The notes: generated by a model from the sequence alone, not told the origin. A DNA stretch of 64,000 bases from Oasisia sp. SBJ-2009 (GCA_964017155.1 OZ024858.1:22801157-22865156); one strand, 5' to 3'. Shown: positions 11,463 to 25,375, counted from the first letter of the stretch. A program made the numbers and translations.

Positions 11463-13054
11463 TTACTTGTGCTTTGATAACGTTCTGCTCAGTCCTGTTG
11501 GATTCCAAATGGTGGGTGCAGCTGTTTGGCGTGACACACATCCCTTGGTGACAAATCCACCCGATATTATGACAGACAACAGTATGTTGTCATCAAAGGA
11601 ACATTAAAACGTCTTCAACAATCAGAATACCTCAATTCATGATCAAATGCAAACTGACAAATCAACTAAAAATTAACCCTTGTAGACACCATGGTGTTTT
11701 ACAAAAATGTACTTCCGTTTCCCACAAAGCTCATATCAAGCATATTTTCTGAGGGTGGTAATTCAGACATCTCCCAACATTAAGCCGTTCAACAATTAAC
11801 CCTAATAAATAGCAAATAGATAAAAAATAGGTGACAGCAGGTAATCATTTTATAAATGATCCTGTGAAGTCCAATTTAGCTTCCAGTGGTTTGGGGCATT
11901 TGGAGTTTAGCCCACATCAATCGGTTGTGGCCAGTTAGGAGCTACATGGGTAAAGCAGTGAAAAAACAAACTGTCGACTTATTGGATACTGTGCAGTCTG
12001 CGCTATATAGGAACTTACCTTTCTACAGTTCATGGCGGATTCAATAATGTTCAAAAGCATATCATTTTCAGTAGTGCCAACTACATCAAGCAATTTGCAG
12101 ATTTATATGTAGTTATTTAGTTACAGGTTTATATGTTATATTTTAATATAACAGTAAGTACATTGTAATCTGTTGTTTGAGCCTTTAATGTGTAAATGAA
12201 TGAATATGTCAGGCAAGTGAATTGAAATGGCTGCAGAATGGAATCTTTATTAATTCTTACATTTAATGTCTGATAGCCATGTCTGTAAATGTTTATACAC
12301 TTTATGTGCATGTGATGAAACAGATAAGCATTCCTAAATCTGTGATGTTTTACATACTCATTGTAACAGTTGGTGTATGGAAACGACAGGTTTTTTTTAT
12401 GATGTGATTTTATAAAATAAAGCATTTCAAAAATGAATCAATATCGCACATGCATTATAGCATTAGTAATATAAGTATAATAACCCATGTAAATGTAAAA
12501 AGTTTGTAACATAATACTGTTCATACAATAAGCCAACAGATATGATAGGCAAATACATACGATAAGCTTCATTGCAAAAGCACCAACAAAATTAAAATAA
12601 ACGAGAGATATCATCTGGATACCCGCTGTCAGTTGGTTAACTGTGAACTGCTCTTTGGTGCTCTGCTCTGTTATTTTCCACACGTTCAGTATACCTTGTT
12701 CCGTAAACTTCCTATTACTATTTACCATTCAAATTGATATCGGGTAACAGGACAGACAATCGTTTTGTTTAGCCATTTCCATGCACACGATGGCACAACA
12801 TAACTTATCTTCAGTAATATAATACTAGACTATCATCTAACATGACTTGCATGGTAAATACAAACAATTAAAAATGTTTGCTTACAACCTTAGGTTTAGT
12901 TCACTGTCAAACGCACCAAGATTTATGCAAAGTTATAAAACCATCAACAACGTCTCCCTTGTGTACTAACTACCTGATGCCCCTCAATGCAGTCAGCTGC
13001 TTGGGGATATCCTGGTGATCAGTTCTGTGGCACTGACACAACTAAGATGTGTCC
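11463..13054. other. Convergent intergenic region and 3' UTRs
   Basis: This separates the phosphoesterase from FAXC, whose 3' ends face each other. A plus-strand AATAAA at 11804-11809 may end the phosphoesterase mRNA, and a minus-strand AATAAA (12246-12251) may end FAXC. A tail fragment of SINE family 2 (GCGCTATATAGGAACTTACC) is at about 11998-12018. The rest is AT-rich; I see no gene in it. Confidence 0.6.
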
Positions 13055-14464
13055 TTACTCAAACTCTCCGTCTGAAGTGAGCACGTTCCAGTCAGGCCAG
13101 AATTCTCCCTTGATGCGGTCGATGTACGTCCTCACGTTTCGACATTCGGACTCGATGACGTCTCTCTGAGGGTAAGGCATGCTCTTGACCTCCGACACTT
13201 GCACTAGCTGGCCAAACACCGCACAGTCCACCTGGGGGAATGGGGTATATTCATAAAGTTTGTGTAAAGTTTATTCACTTCACTGGCAGCCAAAGTGGCT
13301 GAATAGTACAAGAAGAACATATTCATATAGTTGATCACAAATTCATTAATGTATATTAGTAAAACTATTTATGAAAGCATAACAATATATGAAAGTTACT
13401 AAATAGAATGTCTAGTAAAATTAAAGCAATAAAAATGTCGGATAGTAAAACTGTAAATGTTCTCTAAAATGAATATATACATTTAGGTAAATTAAAGCAT
13501 AAAAAAATATAAATATTTAGCAAAATAGATTATTATAAATGGAACATACAAACATGACTAAAAATTACAACTCGTTAAAATAGCATAAAGTAGATCCATT
13601 GAATAAATAGCTAAAAGATCACAGTTCAAAGCCAGGAATGTTCGTATGTAAATAGGGAAGTCCATTCACTGCCAATTATACAGTCCATACGGCACAAATG
13701 AGTTCTTGAAGTGATTGGTCTAACAAATCCATGGGCACACAATAACATATATAGACTTGTACTTTAGTTATAAGCTACAGTCATACGTTACCTATACTTG
13801 TATCAAGACTAATACTGCACGCAGGTCTCATCTGCTGCCATATCGTTTTTATGTTATTTTACCATTTTCATTCATGAACAGTGATCTGGTCCCCAACGAC
13901 TCAAACACGCTATGTATTCTTTCACATACCGAGTTAACTGCCACATAAAAATCACGTTTACACCCAGAAACGCAACTGGAAGGTGGGAACTATTATGCAG
14001 ATAGGTTATTATTTTCACATTCTTTGCATATTGGCAATAATTTTTACTTTTAATATGTTTACAGAAAACAAAGTGGGGACCAGTTGTGTATGGTGTCGTT
14101 AAGTATCGCTCAAAATCGACCAGGAACGAGTCAACTGTATGTTCTATAACAGCACCATTAACCTAGTTAATCATCTAGTTAAATAAAACAATGTTAAGGA
14201 GTGACTTATAATATCATTTTGCTACTCAAACACTCAAGGACTGACACCAGCTAAGTACTTGACCAGGCAAATGTTGGTCCATCAAGTATTTGATCAGCCA
14301 TATGCTGGATATAAATATTATATTATACTCTGTAGTTCTGAAAAATAAATTATCAACTATTTGAATACATAAAAGAAAATATGTGTCAATAAGTCACGAC
14401 ACCTTTATAGTCTAGAATATTATATTACACAGCCACAAAACTATAATAATAATAGTCTTGTGTT

Positions 14465-14513
<49 letters not shown>

Positions 14514-17500
14514 AGTCATGTACATGACACCTGCGATCATTGGATATGATTAAGGTGATAATAAAGAGAGTGAGGCTGCTGTCACGAGGGACAATCTCAT
14601 CTGCATTCAGTCGTCAATGATACTTCCCCTGTCAGTATGCGTCCTCCCCACCTCGTTCTATGGGTTCTGCTCCACCCTCTTAAAATGACTAACACGTAAA
14701 AATAAAATAACTCAGGTCACGCGTTATTGTCAATCATTATTACAAGGCTGAACCATAATGGATACAGAACCAATATTCATATATGATTCTGGTAATTTTA
14801 TAGATGATTTATGTTATAGTTATTAAATGTTTTGAGTCGACATAACTCTGTCTTTCTGACAATGCTGTCTATTCGCTGGTACATCCCTGCGTCAGAATTG
14901 TAATATGACTTGTTCCACGACTGCACCTTTCATTCAAACTCTTCAATAACTTTTTCTTTAATTTTGCTGCGCCAGGCAAACGCCGACCACTTCGCAAAGA
15001 AGAGTGACACTGCAGCATCGAACACGTTTTGTAAATGTTTGTTTTATCGTCTGACTCGGCGAGACAATTAGTCATGTGTATTGAACTTGGCTGGGGTGAT
15101 CGATTTCACACCCAGCACATGACACCTGTATCTGATGGTTGACAGCAATAACAGCTTATTGTATGAACAATTCTTGTTTGCTAGATGTTGGTATGATATA
15201 GTTTCAACTTGTGTTCGGTGGAGGCAGGTGGTACGAGCTCGATTCCGCTATATCCTCGTACTCCGATCCGACTGTTTCGTCCAGTACCTTGTTGCTCAGT
15301 AAGAAAGTGGTACGATTGGAGCAACAAGGTCGACGTAGCATATATCTCTGAGTATGAACACACATCGTCATCTTTACACAATGTGTCTGACCACTTAACT
15401 GATCATTAAGCCATTGTTCGACATGATCGGATTACCAAGATACTGGTGAGGGTGTGACGTCAATGACATCCTGAACAAACTTACAAGCAGACTTTTTGCT
15501 ACACAGCATGTTTACCCATTTCATCCAGAGTCATTGTCTCCCCTTTTTATCCTCCTCTACCTCTTCCTGGTTTGTTCATCTTTTTCCTAAAGTATAAAGT
15601 ATAGAATACTAACTACTCGTTTGTCGTCATTAACTATTCATCTGTCACTGAACATAGGGGCAGCCATTTTGTTTCCCATCATGCACATTGATGAGATCAC
15701 ATCCTGTCGGTACCCGGTGGGTAGCCATCGATAGCACTCACCACAGTTATCTTGTCTCCACAAAGGTACTTCTTGTCACCGAGAAACTTGGAGATGGCAC
15801 GGATGTCATCAGCACCAATGGCGTAGATCTCCTGTGGTGTGTGGCGTCCAATGCCAGCCCCGCGACTGTTGTTATTTACCTACAAGCAATAGACACTTGT
15901 GACAACTGTACAGGAGACACTGTGACACCCAAGACTCATAGGCAAGACTGGGCAGTTTTACTGCATCATCTACTACCATCAGATGCTGAAGATTAGTTGG
16001 ACAGAGCATTGTACTGATTAACACATTGACAGCTACAAGAATTTCTTGTTCCACAAGTTGTCACGTGGAAAAGGTGGCAGTGCACTGGGGAAGAATGTGA
16101 TACAAGGGAAGTCCCTGGAAAATGACAGCGTAAAAGACTGAAGACTGAGTGAAGAGACATTTATACAACCGAGAGAACTTGTGCAATGTAGAGTGGGAAC
16201 AACTTGCCCATTGTTGAAAATGACAGCAAAAGGATTTGAATATCGCTGTGCTACTGCACTCCAATCCTATGGACAATTAGGTCAACAAAAATTTCTTTTA
16301 CAAACGAAAACAATCCCATTATTGCTCTATAATTAATTATTAATCGTTCTACCAAAAATATATATTCCATCATACCACACTGCTTGAGGTAAGCAAAATT
16401 CAAATGTTGCACCCAATCAAGACATTTTCAACTTTTCAGTGCATTACAACTAGTCCAAATAACTGCACATGTCAGACCAACCTCCTGGTGTGATTCTTAC
16501 CCCCAGCTTCAGCATCAGTCTTGAGAGTGTGTTGAGAACTGGGCCTCCTGGTAGCTGGTGGACCTTCTTGAAGAGCAGATAGTGGTGTACGTAGCGGTAG
16601 CAGAAGTACGTCCTGTGGACAGGAGGAACACTGAGAACAACTGCACATTGGCACCGATTACCAAGAGAACATGTATGCTATGATTACCAAAAGAACCTGT
16701 ATGCTATGATAACCAATGGAAGCTGTATGCTATGATTACCAAGAGAACCTGTATGCTATGATTACCAAAGAATAAGCTGTGTCGAGTTATTACCAAGAGA
16801 ACCTGTATGCCATGATTACCAAGAGAACCTGTATGCTATGATTACCAAGAGAACCTGTATGCTATGATTACCAAAGAAGAAGCTGTGTCAAGTTATTACC
16901 AGAAGAAGCTGTATGCTATGATTACCAAGAGAACCTGTATGCTATGATTACCAAAGAAGAAGCTGTGTCGAGTGATTACCAGAAGAAGCTGTATGCTATG
17001 ATTACCAAACAAGAAGCTGTGTTGAGTGATTACCAAGCGAAGCTGTTCTCAATGAGGATTCTGAAGGCACGACTGGCCGCTTGTAGTTCTGCTGACAGTC
17101 CCTCCGTGTCATCTAGGCCGAAGTACTTGCTCAGGTACTGGATGATCATCTGACTATCAGCAATCTCCTCTCCATTGAACATGATGAAAGGAATCTGACT
17201 CGTCTTTGTTGAGAACTTGTATGTTTCCACAAGCTACCACACACAAAACCAGGTGTAAGTATTAGTACAGACATCAGACCTCAAAAATTGAAATTGCTGC
17301 CCAGTTGATGGGCTGAATCAAAGACTTTGGAACGATGGGGTGATGTTTTATGACGTAAAATATTTTCTTTCATAGCAAGAACATGCATACAAAGCAAGTT
17401 GAATAATTCTTCTGTGCAAATATGTAAACATCGCGAAATCACCGGTTTTGACCAAATCTATCCTCAGGTCCTCCCTTAAAAGGTGGGGAGACATTTCCTA

Positions 17501-18877
17501 TGCTGTCCCGCCAGGTTGAAAAGTGGGGGATGCACCCCCCTCATCCCCCACCAATCAACACTCATGTCCACATGCCATAAGCAGGAAACGTAAGGTTATG
17601 CAAGTGATACCACAATGTAACTTGATGTGACACCACTGATCAATTTGTACCATCTGCTCTACTGGACGTGGGCTTTTCAAACAGAAGAGAAAGTTACAAT
17701 ATGTTGAATTTGTCTTTGCATTAAATTTGTGTGAAGATTACTTGGCTATGGAAGATTTAAAAGATCATTTAGTATCATCCAATGGCGATGTAGCATATGG
17801 TTTCGAAATGGTATCAAAAAGCCCAACCCAAAATGAAATTTACCCAACCTAAGTCTGACATTTGGACATGTACATTTCATTTTGGAGTGGACAGGTGAAC
17901 ATTTGAGGAGGAAAAAACCTGAACAAATTAGGTTATTCACTCTGTGCATGTTTGGGCTGGATTGTGTATGCAAAGAACATACTGGACGGGTAAACATTTG
18001 ATCCTCCATAAAGGCTTCAGTGCAATGGGCAAACCATACCACCTCAGATACATATACTGAAATGAGAGTTTGTAGTATGGGCAATGTGGTTACTGCACAC
18101 ATGTTTATGCATAAAGCAAGCTATTTGCATATGTGATAGCTGGAGTACGACAGTGACAATGGTGTGAATTTGACATGGCTTGGCAAGAAATACTGTGTTT
18201 CTCCAAAGCAAATATTGTAATAAAACAGCTATGAGATCACAAAATAAAACTACTAAAAACTGCAAAGAACATATTTCAATAATTATTTTTGGTTAACTTA
18301 CTAATATTTACTGGCATTTCTAGAAAACAACAATCATCAATGCTGAACATGAATTAAGAAATGTGCAATGAAGTATAATGATTGCTTCATAAAACATGCA
18401 GTCAGAGCTGAATTAATTCAACCATTCATAAGCTTTTATCAGATGCGATTCGGTCCAATGGGCCGAAACTGTTTTGGGCCGAAACATCCGGTTCCCATGT
18501 CACGTGATGTGATATGACATGTCATATGTACGAGGTGTACGTGTTGACTGGACTGGTGTACTCTAACCCAGCCTTCATCCTTTCTCAGCATGCGAGCGAA
18601 ACTTTGAAAAGCAGATACATACCTTGTACTTGAGTTTGTGCACTCTTAGCCATGTCTCTAGCTTGATGGCAAACGGAGATAAATTAGGAACTTGTTTCCC
18701 ACTTGCTCGAGGGAACGCATGTAAATAGACGAGATTTTTTTCGTAGTTCCTGTAACCTTCAACTTTCTTCAAGTCATATATATACGACTGCACTTTCAAG
18801 CTTACAAGAAGCAAGATCACCAGAAATGCAGCAATCACAACAATGCCGCCAATTACTTCCAATACAATTTCAAACAT
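13055..18877 (-). CDS. FAXC: FAXC homologue (failed axon connections), 5 exons
   Basis: Minus-strand exons 18877-18623, 17233-17034, 16612-16501, 15879-15742 and 13231-13055 join to 293 codons plus stop, all GT-AG. Residues about 8-28 form a hydrophobic membrane anchor. The Fax motif VYLHAFPRASG and the SPFAIKLETWLRVHKLKY block (metaxin-like thioredoxin fold) follow in exon 1. Exon 2 gives FIMFNGEEIADSQMIIQYLS, the GST-like N-domain end; exon 4 carries GIGRHTPQEIY and FLGDKKYLCGDKITV; exon 5 completes the GST C-terminal helices, ending in RIKGEFWPDWNVL. Drosophila fax is involved in axonal development; no enzymatic activity is established that I know of. The start is the only ATG ahead of the anchor. 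The exon 2 donor (GCTTG|GTAATC) has been amplified into a minisatellite in intron 2. Confidence 0.93.
14471..14511. repeat. (AT)n microsatellite
   Basis: About 20 AT units lie in intron 4 of the FAXC gene. The rest of that 2.5 kb intron (13232-15741) is AT-rich, with no recognised coding sequence. Confidence 0.95.
16655..17045 (-). repeat. 5'-splice-site-derived minisatellite, about 16 units, FAXC intron 2
   Basis: Read on the gene strand, units of 25-28 bp have the form ATCATAGCATACAGGTTCTC + TTGGTA, or the variant ACACAGCTTCTTCTTTG|GTAATCA. The authentic exon 2 end GAACAGCTTCGCTTG|GTAATCA is the first member of the series. About 15 further GGTAATC (or close) donor-like sites follow in the intron. 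The array stops about 40 bp before exon 3 (16612). Confidence 0.93.
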
Positions 18878-21800
18878 TGTAATTTGGCGTCAAAACTACA
18901 AAACACCCTGGTCACGCTTCTGCAATCGCCATCACTAGTCGGCAGCACTGTCAGATACAGGCGATTTCGGCCCACATGGATTGGTCACTGTGGGATTAGT
19001 TCCGGTGAAGTCATCCCAAATTTCATTGGTGATGTCGGCCCACAACATTCGGATGTCCAAGTTATCCTTGGTTAATTCGGCTCAGTAATCTAAGCTTGCA
19101 TGCTCGCATCACGCGTGGGTTGTTTATCGCAATATTGTTAAAAACATAATGTACTCGGTAACTGGCCTTTGAACGTATTACTTATGATGTCCGTTGTAAG
19201 GCGCCATCAGTTATTTCATGAAGAGCTGTTACTATTAACTCCGCGAGGTGGGGACACAGTATATTGATTTTATATCCATCAAAACTCGTCTTGGCCGATA
19301 CGTCTGTTGTAGTCAAACGGAAACATTGGGCTAAACAAACGGAACACGTATACACATTTGAACAAAATAGCTAATTGAACACACCTGGTTGCTATTTAAG
19401 TTACGGTCTGTGATTGTCTGTGTTTTATATAGGTCTACACCAAATTATTTACATTGTTAATGTCAATCAACATGCCCCAAACATTGTCAACAACTTCATA
19501 ACATTTGAACTTTTTTACATCATATTTTCTCTGATATTTAAAATGTTGCAAAAGACAAAACAACATATATCCGAATACCATGCGGCTGTCATTCAGCAAG
19601 CCGAATCTTGAAGAAGGAGAAAAACTAATTTATCGAATAACATAGATCTATCAAATGTCAAAGTGACATGAATAAGTAGGCCTCAAATGTATAATGGACG
19701 AGTAAGAGTCGAATGAATGATGCAGTTATAGAATATGGAACCCACGTAGGCAATTACTGTAATTTGGGAGGTGTTTTTCAATGGAAACCAGAACATACTG
19801 GGATAATTGATGTCAAGTATAAAACTCTCAACCGGCGTGTCAACTCCTGTCTCTCGGAATGGCGTCGGAAGACTGGTGATTTCTCGCGGTGACCTTCCGG
19901 ATTTTTGTCAGAGTCGAACTCAACTCTTGAAAAATGCCGGACATGACATCAAAAAACGGAGAAGGCGTTTCGTTTCGTTCATCGTGGTTTCAACGCGTCA
20001 CAACTATTTCCCCTCGAGCGGAACGGAACTATTTGGCGTATAAACCCAAAGACTTTTGTGTGTGACCACATAGAAATATCTACCATGCCTTAGGCTATAA
20101 TGCTAGTACTGGTCATCTACAATGCATAGAAGAGTCCTTCAACGATATGCCTATTGTTATTATTATTATCATTATTATTATAAATATATTTATGCAGGGT
20201 GGCCCAGCTAAATACAGCTCACATTAAAATATACACTGGACTTCTTTTCAGTGGGGGTACTGTTAATTTATTCAGCCTCCATTGCCGGAGAAGAAACATT
20301 AATTATTATACATACAATTTCACACATACTTTCACATATCAAAATACATGCATGATATGTATTGTGTGTATTACCAGATAAAAGAAAGTAAGATATTAGA
20401 GTACAGTGGTTAAGAGATGAAATAAAACACGTCCATGTGAATATGGCTTGGTAAAATTGTCGGTAAATAAAAGATGTCTAACATGACTATCATTATTTGG
20501 CACACTAGTTTTGGATAAGTACCGATAATTAAAATCTCGCTTAGCGGGTGACATACCACCCCATCCAGCAGGGTCCCAGGTACCGTTACACTATAAAGAA
20601 TAAAACACAGAAACCCTTCCATATAGAAATGGAGTATCAGTGTAAAAACGCCAATCATTCAGTCCCCGGCCCCGCGTCGCTGTCACCAAGGTGTCCTGCG
20701 GTGCCGTGCTAGCCAGCTGTGTCATCGTCACTTGCAATGCGACGCCCCGCAATGTCAACGAGCATGAATCGACGAGTTCCCTGACGTGACAGCGCCATTG
20801 TGTATTGTCGCCTTTCGGCGCCCGGTCACAATGCCGCCTTGTCGCCGACCGCACGCACATTCCCCAACACCGTATGCGCGTTCAGCCACGCGTGACTTGT
20901 TCACCTGTGTTCAGTCAACCGTGTCGGCCGACGCTCCTCCTTTCCCTGGCTATGCGATGTCCGTAACAGGAGATCGAAGGATCTTTAATTACAGGGGACA
21001 CGCTTCCGCGTGAATGTAGGCGATAGCAATGTTTGCATTTTATCGTAACAAGGAACGTTGTGCTGATTATGTCTATTTCAAGATTTGCTGCATATGTTTT
21101 GTAATAAGTCAGTATTTTCTCGTATATCTGTATGTGTTAACTGTAGTGGTATTATTATTATTTATTCACTCAATCAATCATCAATCAATCCATCAATCGA
21201 TCGATTATATATTTCACGGTACTTTACTAGGCTACCGTTGGAATGCTATCCCAACACAGTGCTATTCCCTTTAAAGTATTACCATGTGAAATACACCTCC
21301 TAAAGTTAAATTATTCAAATGAATTACACACTGTAATCGAGGAATATGCAATGTTCAAGCATGCGGGCGGGGCGTCGTACGAATGTGTGTCTGTGTTCGC
21401 GCTAGGATAAAATAATGTGTATAATTGTAATTGCACCAGTCGTCCCCCTTTAAACATGGATAAGTATTACCAGAACATTGTGTATTGTCTACGCCCTAAA
21501 TCACCGAGCGGCGGCTACACGGACGGTGGTCATACAGTGAACACGAGCTTGTCACACCTGTCCATTCACTACACTACGTACACATGGCAGATATAGGTCG
21601 CCATCGACAGTCTAGCGTTCGCCAGCTGTGTCTCTCGGTTGTAAAGTCTCTATAGAAACCTCCGCCGACGTCGCCGTCACCAGTGACAGACTTGACAAGG
21701 CAGCAGTGACGAGACGACACCGTTGTGTATTGTCGCAGGAGTGTCGTGACGTGACAGTGCCGCTTTGTTGTCGTCCTCTCCGGACATTCTCCGTGAAAGT

Positions 21801-22044
21801 ACGCGTGGTCGGCGACGCGTGACGAGCTCAGCTGTGCGCAGTCAGCTGTGTCAATCGGGACTGCCTCTGCTGCGTCAGCACGAGGGTCCACCAGCACGAG
21901 TATTCTGCTTCTCTGTCGTGTCGACGTGTGTATTGCGATTGTGTAAGACATGTGCGCGTTTGTGTGTAATGCTTATGCAATCAGCATTATATAAAATAAC
22001 AATGTAAGGTCCATTTAATCCATATATAATGTAAAATTATGTAT

Positions 22045-22130
22045 AGTGTGTGTGTGTGTGTGTGTGTGTGTGGGCGCGTGCGTGCGTGCGTGCGTCCGTG
22101 CAAGCGTGTGTGTGTGCGCGCGCGCTTTTG
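22045..22130. repeat. (TG)n / (GCGT)n compound microsatellite
   Basis: A TG run is followed by GCGT units and more TG. Thr-His open frames on the minus strand are artefacts of it. Confidence 0.9.
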
Positions 22131-22282
22131 TAATGTGTAACTGCGTATGCAATACGTAATTCGCTTTAGACGCATGCGAAGTGCACGTGCAATGCAGTGA
22201 GTGTGTAATGTGCCTGAAAACCGTAAGGGTCAAAACAATTAATTTCAAATGTTACCAAATCATCTATATTTTATTTTGGACA

Positions 22283-22297
22283 GAGCGAGAGAGAGAG

Positions 22298-22335
<38 letters not shown>
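22283..22335. repeat. (GA)n microsatellite
   Basis: A GA dinucleotide run of about 53 bp with two GC interruptions. Confidence 0.93.
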
Positions 22336-22337
<2 letters not shown>

Positions 22338-22842
22338 CGTCATTTCGATAATTTATAATGTAAACATGTATAGGGGGCCTATACATGTGAAATAGATTAG
22401 TGAGAGAAACCAGCGAGGAGCAGCCGAAGGTTAACAGTTGGTTGATCGCGGATTACAATTTCGCAATCGGTTCTCCTCATTGAAATATCTCATTGGATAA
22501 CGACAATTGAACAGGCCCCGTCATGTCTAGAAGCTCGACTTTTTATATATATTTAGGGAATATTCACCTTGAAAGCAAAATGATCACCATACACAGCATA
22601 TAATGTTATAGTGCTGTCTACTACATGTCAATTGCAACACGTGTGTAGTGTAGTGTGTACTCTCTAACACTTTAATATTATAAGCCTACGGAAGCATAAA
22701 ACATTGTAGAACATGTAATTCCGAATATAAACAACTGATTATACAGGGTTCTAATAAGTTGGCCGGTATATAATTATTAATGCGGGGAAAACATTGAAAG
22801 AAAGAAAAAACATATCATTCGTTTTATTAGGTTGACCGGTAG

Positions 22843-23166
22843 AGCGCAGTGGCCCAGGAGTAGAGCTTCGGACTCTCGACTAAGACGACCCGGTTTCGAA
22901 TCCGGTGCTGCGGTGTTAAAACCTTGGACTAGTTTGTTTCAATCTACATTGCTCCAGTTCACTCAGCTGTGTAAATGAGTACCTGCCTATAGACAGTAGT
23001 GGATATGTGTACGAGCAGCCTTCGCGCATTAATTGTAGCATGTGGCTGGATGCTTACCAGAGAAGTTGAGATGGTGTCTAATTGAACATGTCTGTCATGG
23101 AAGTAAAGTGTAAAGCGCTTTGAGCAATCCTGAGGATTGGATACTGCGCTATACAAGAACTTACCT
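22843..23166 (+). mobile_element. tRNA-derived SINE, family 2, copy 1
   Basis: The head has AGCGCAGTGGCCCAGGAG (A-box region) and GGTTTCGAATCC (B box). The body contains TTGCTCCAGTTCACTC, and the tail is AGCGCTTTGAGCAATCCTGA then GCGCTATACAAGAACTTACC. A second copy is at 33853-34157 and a tail fragment near 12000. The tRNA-like head alone would not fold into a proper tRNA with a usable 3' end, so it is not called as a gene. Confidence 0.85.
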
Positions 23167-23639
23167 TTATATATGTTTGTATAATACAAATTACGAAAGT
23201 AAATACGCGAAGTATTGGTTTACGGAATTACCCAGTTATAATGTTGTTCATATTATTTAACATTGTACCTATAATTAATGAAAAAACATTGAAAGAAAAA
23301 ACATGTCATTCGATGTGCATGCAATCATTTCGGTCATACAACTGTTCATGAAATATTTAACCAACCTTACAAATAGTGAAAAAATTAATTATTTAGTTGG
23401 CCTATTTGGGACGACCAGAAGCCACTTGTCGCAATAACATATACAAAACAGTCGGACGAAAATAATAATTGTGGAGGTTTTTTTTTATAGTTGCAACTCA
23501 ATAAGTAATGGAACAGGAACAGAAACGTTGTTTGACATGTGACATGTCATGTCAAAAATCGCACAGTCATCTGGAGCGTAGCTACAGGCATCGACAGCAC
23601 ACATCTATCTCGCCGACATAGAGTATAAACAAGGCAACG

Positions 23640-23965
23640 GTGGTTTGAGGGTTGGCCCCACCTACGTTAGTTTTAATGTGGAGCTAGAAGTAGGTACCCC
23701 ACTGGCATAGAGAACAGATGCCCAGAAAGTGGAGGGAAATGGACCCGAGGAAGACCGAAATTGCGATGGGGAATTGCATTAAAAGTGACGTTGAAAGAGT
23801 GGGAGAAGAATGCAAAAAATGATAGATAGAAGGCAGTGGAGACAGAGAATGTAGTAAGAGAAGTGAGAGGAAGAAAACAGACAATGGAAAAGAAAATCAT
23901 GGTAATTTCACCCCTGACGACAGTGATCTGCCTAGAAACACTAGCAGCAAACTGCAATTTGACCC
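23640..23965 (+). mobile_element. Decayed LINE 3' region, copy 2
   Basis: Matches the minus-strand remnant at 3345-3640 over most of its length, with the GAGGAAGACCGA and CCCTGACGACAG blocks in common. The frame is broken by stops. It is the second copy of a dead LINE family. Confidence 0.6.
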
Positions 23966-24660
23966 TGGTCTAGTAACAGGGCCACTATTAGTTTGAATCA
24001 TTAATAGCCATTAGCCATCATGCACATTGAGAATAATGACATTTGCACTGTCAACTCTTATCCTGCAGCCAGCGACTGAAGTGGAGAATTTCTAACTTAT
24101 TCCTATTTGAATGATGAAAATGTGTTTGTGAAAGTGTAGGACTGAAACAAATCTTACACAGGCATCCTGAAACCCACTGTACTTTGTGACTCTATTAATC
24201 AGGCGGCCAGTTATTGGTCCTCCGTTCCGTAACGTCCTAATTTTTTCCGGGATTGGGGCCCTGGTCCCCCTCGGGCTACGCCACTGCAGACACATTCGTC
24301 ACGTCCTGGCACCAGAGTAGAGGGATCTGTCCCAAACCATGTTGCAACTGGGCATACATGTTGAAGTCGAAATCAAACAAAACATGTGTGCTATGATAAT
24401 GGTGAGAACACGTCACTCCTCCAAAGACCATTCAGCTAGATTCCTAAATACTTCAACGCCGGAAACGTAACCTTAGTATTATTACATACATCTATGTCAT
24501 CCATCTCTAATAAAAAGTCGATACGAGCCGCTTATGTAGCAGAACAACTGCTGGACAATGCTTATTCATATTGATTTCATGCTCCAATGTTCATGCTAGC
24601 TCTACAGCACTACCAACGAAACAACACACGCCTGGGTCGGTCCTCCCCGCTGTAGGAGCG

Positions 24661-25105
24661 AGACCACATTAGCATTTTCCATACGCGATCATTATAACGT
24701 TTCCTTCATTTCCTATTAATCTTGATCAGCTCTGTTATTACCAAGTTCACAACATTATTTACCATCCGTAGACAGAGGTTCAGTGAAAAATTCGTGAACT
24801 TTTAATACCTCAGGCTCCCACAAACTTCTTTCAAATCTGACACCCCTCTATTTCTGCTAGAACCACCCACGGATTGCCCCTGATTACATCACCAAGCAAA
24901 ATTACAACTGTATTAATACGCAGAAATGCACTGACTGACAGCTGTCATAATTTGACAGCTCTGATGTCACGCTGCACAAAAACATAATGTCTACTCACTC
25001 CACACTACAATGCTCACAGAAATTCAGATAACCTGCATAATGCTGATTTTATAGAGTACTCTTTGGTCGCACGGGTAATGGCGGACGAACACCTTATTGT
25101 GGTCT
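24661..25105 (-). mobile_element. Putative MITE, inverted-pair copy 1
   Basis: The ends are AGACCACATT and (inverted) AGACCACAAT. The interior matches 34274-34643 in the opposite orientation, with shared blocks such as CTTTGGTCGCACGG, GACAGCTGTCATAATTTGAC and CAGGCTCCCACAAACTTCTT. It is longer than the other copy by about 75 bp. No target duplication is evident and no coding is seen. Confidence 0.72.
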
Positions 25106-25153
25106 TACATCTGCAGCTGGGGACTGTAGAGGTTGCCTCTTTGGCTGCAGCGT

Positions 25154-25375
25154 GAGCACATCCTGTGTGGCCTGTGAGGACATCCTGTGTGGCCTGTGAG
25201 GACATCCTGTGTGGCCTGTGAGGACATCCTGTGTGGCCTGTGAGGACATCCTGTGTGGCCTGTGAGGACATCCTGTGTGGCCTGTGAGGACATCCTGTGT
25301 GGCCTGTGAGGACATCCTGTGTGGCCTGTGAGGACATCCTGTGTGGCCTGTGAGGACATCCTGTGTGGCCTGGGG
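25154..25375. repeat. 22 bp minisatellite, about 10 copies
   Basis: Near-identical units of GGACATCCTGTGTGGCCTGT + GA. Open frames on the minus strand (SSQATQDVLTGHTGCPHRPH type) are read-through of the repeat. Confidence 0.97.

Larger units (their letters stand above)
18878..22842. other. Intergenic region upstream of FAXC
   Basis: The FAXC promoter should lie just above 18877; no TATA box is evident. A short ATT-rich run is at 20155-20185. CpG-richer blocks at about 20640-20960 and 21690-21900 look like diverged copies of each other. TG/GCGT repeats lie at 22045-22130 and a (GA)n tract at 22283-22335. No gene is recognised; short open frames here match nothing I know. Confidence 0.5.

Noticed and set aside
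22843..22915. Possible tRNA gene with GGTTTCGAATCC
   Set aside because: The sequence continues into a body and tail shared with another copy at 33853, so it is a SINE head; cloverleaf pairing is poor.
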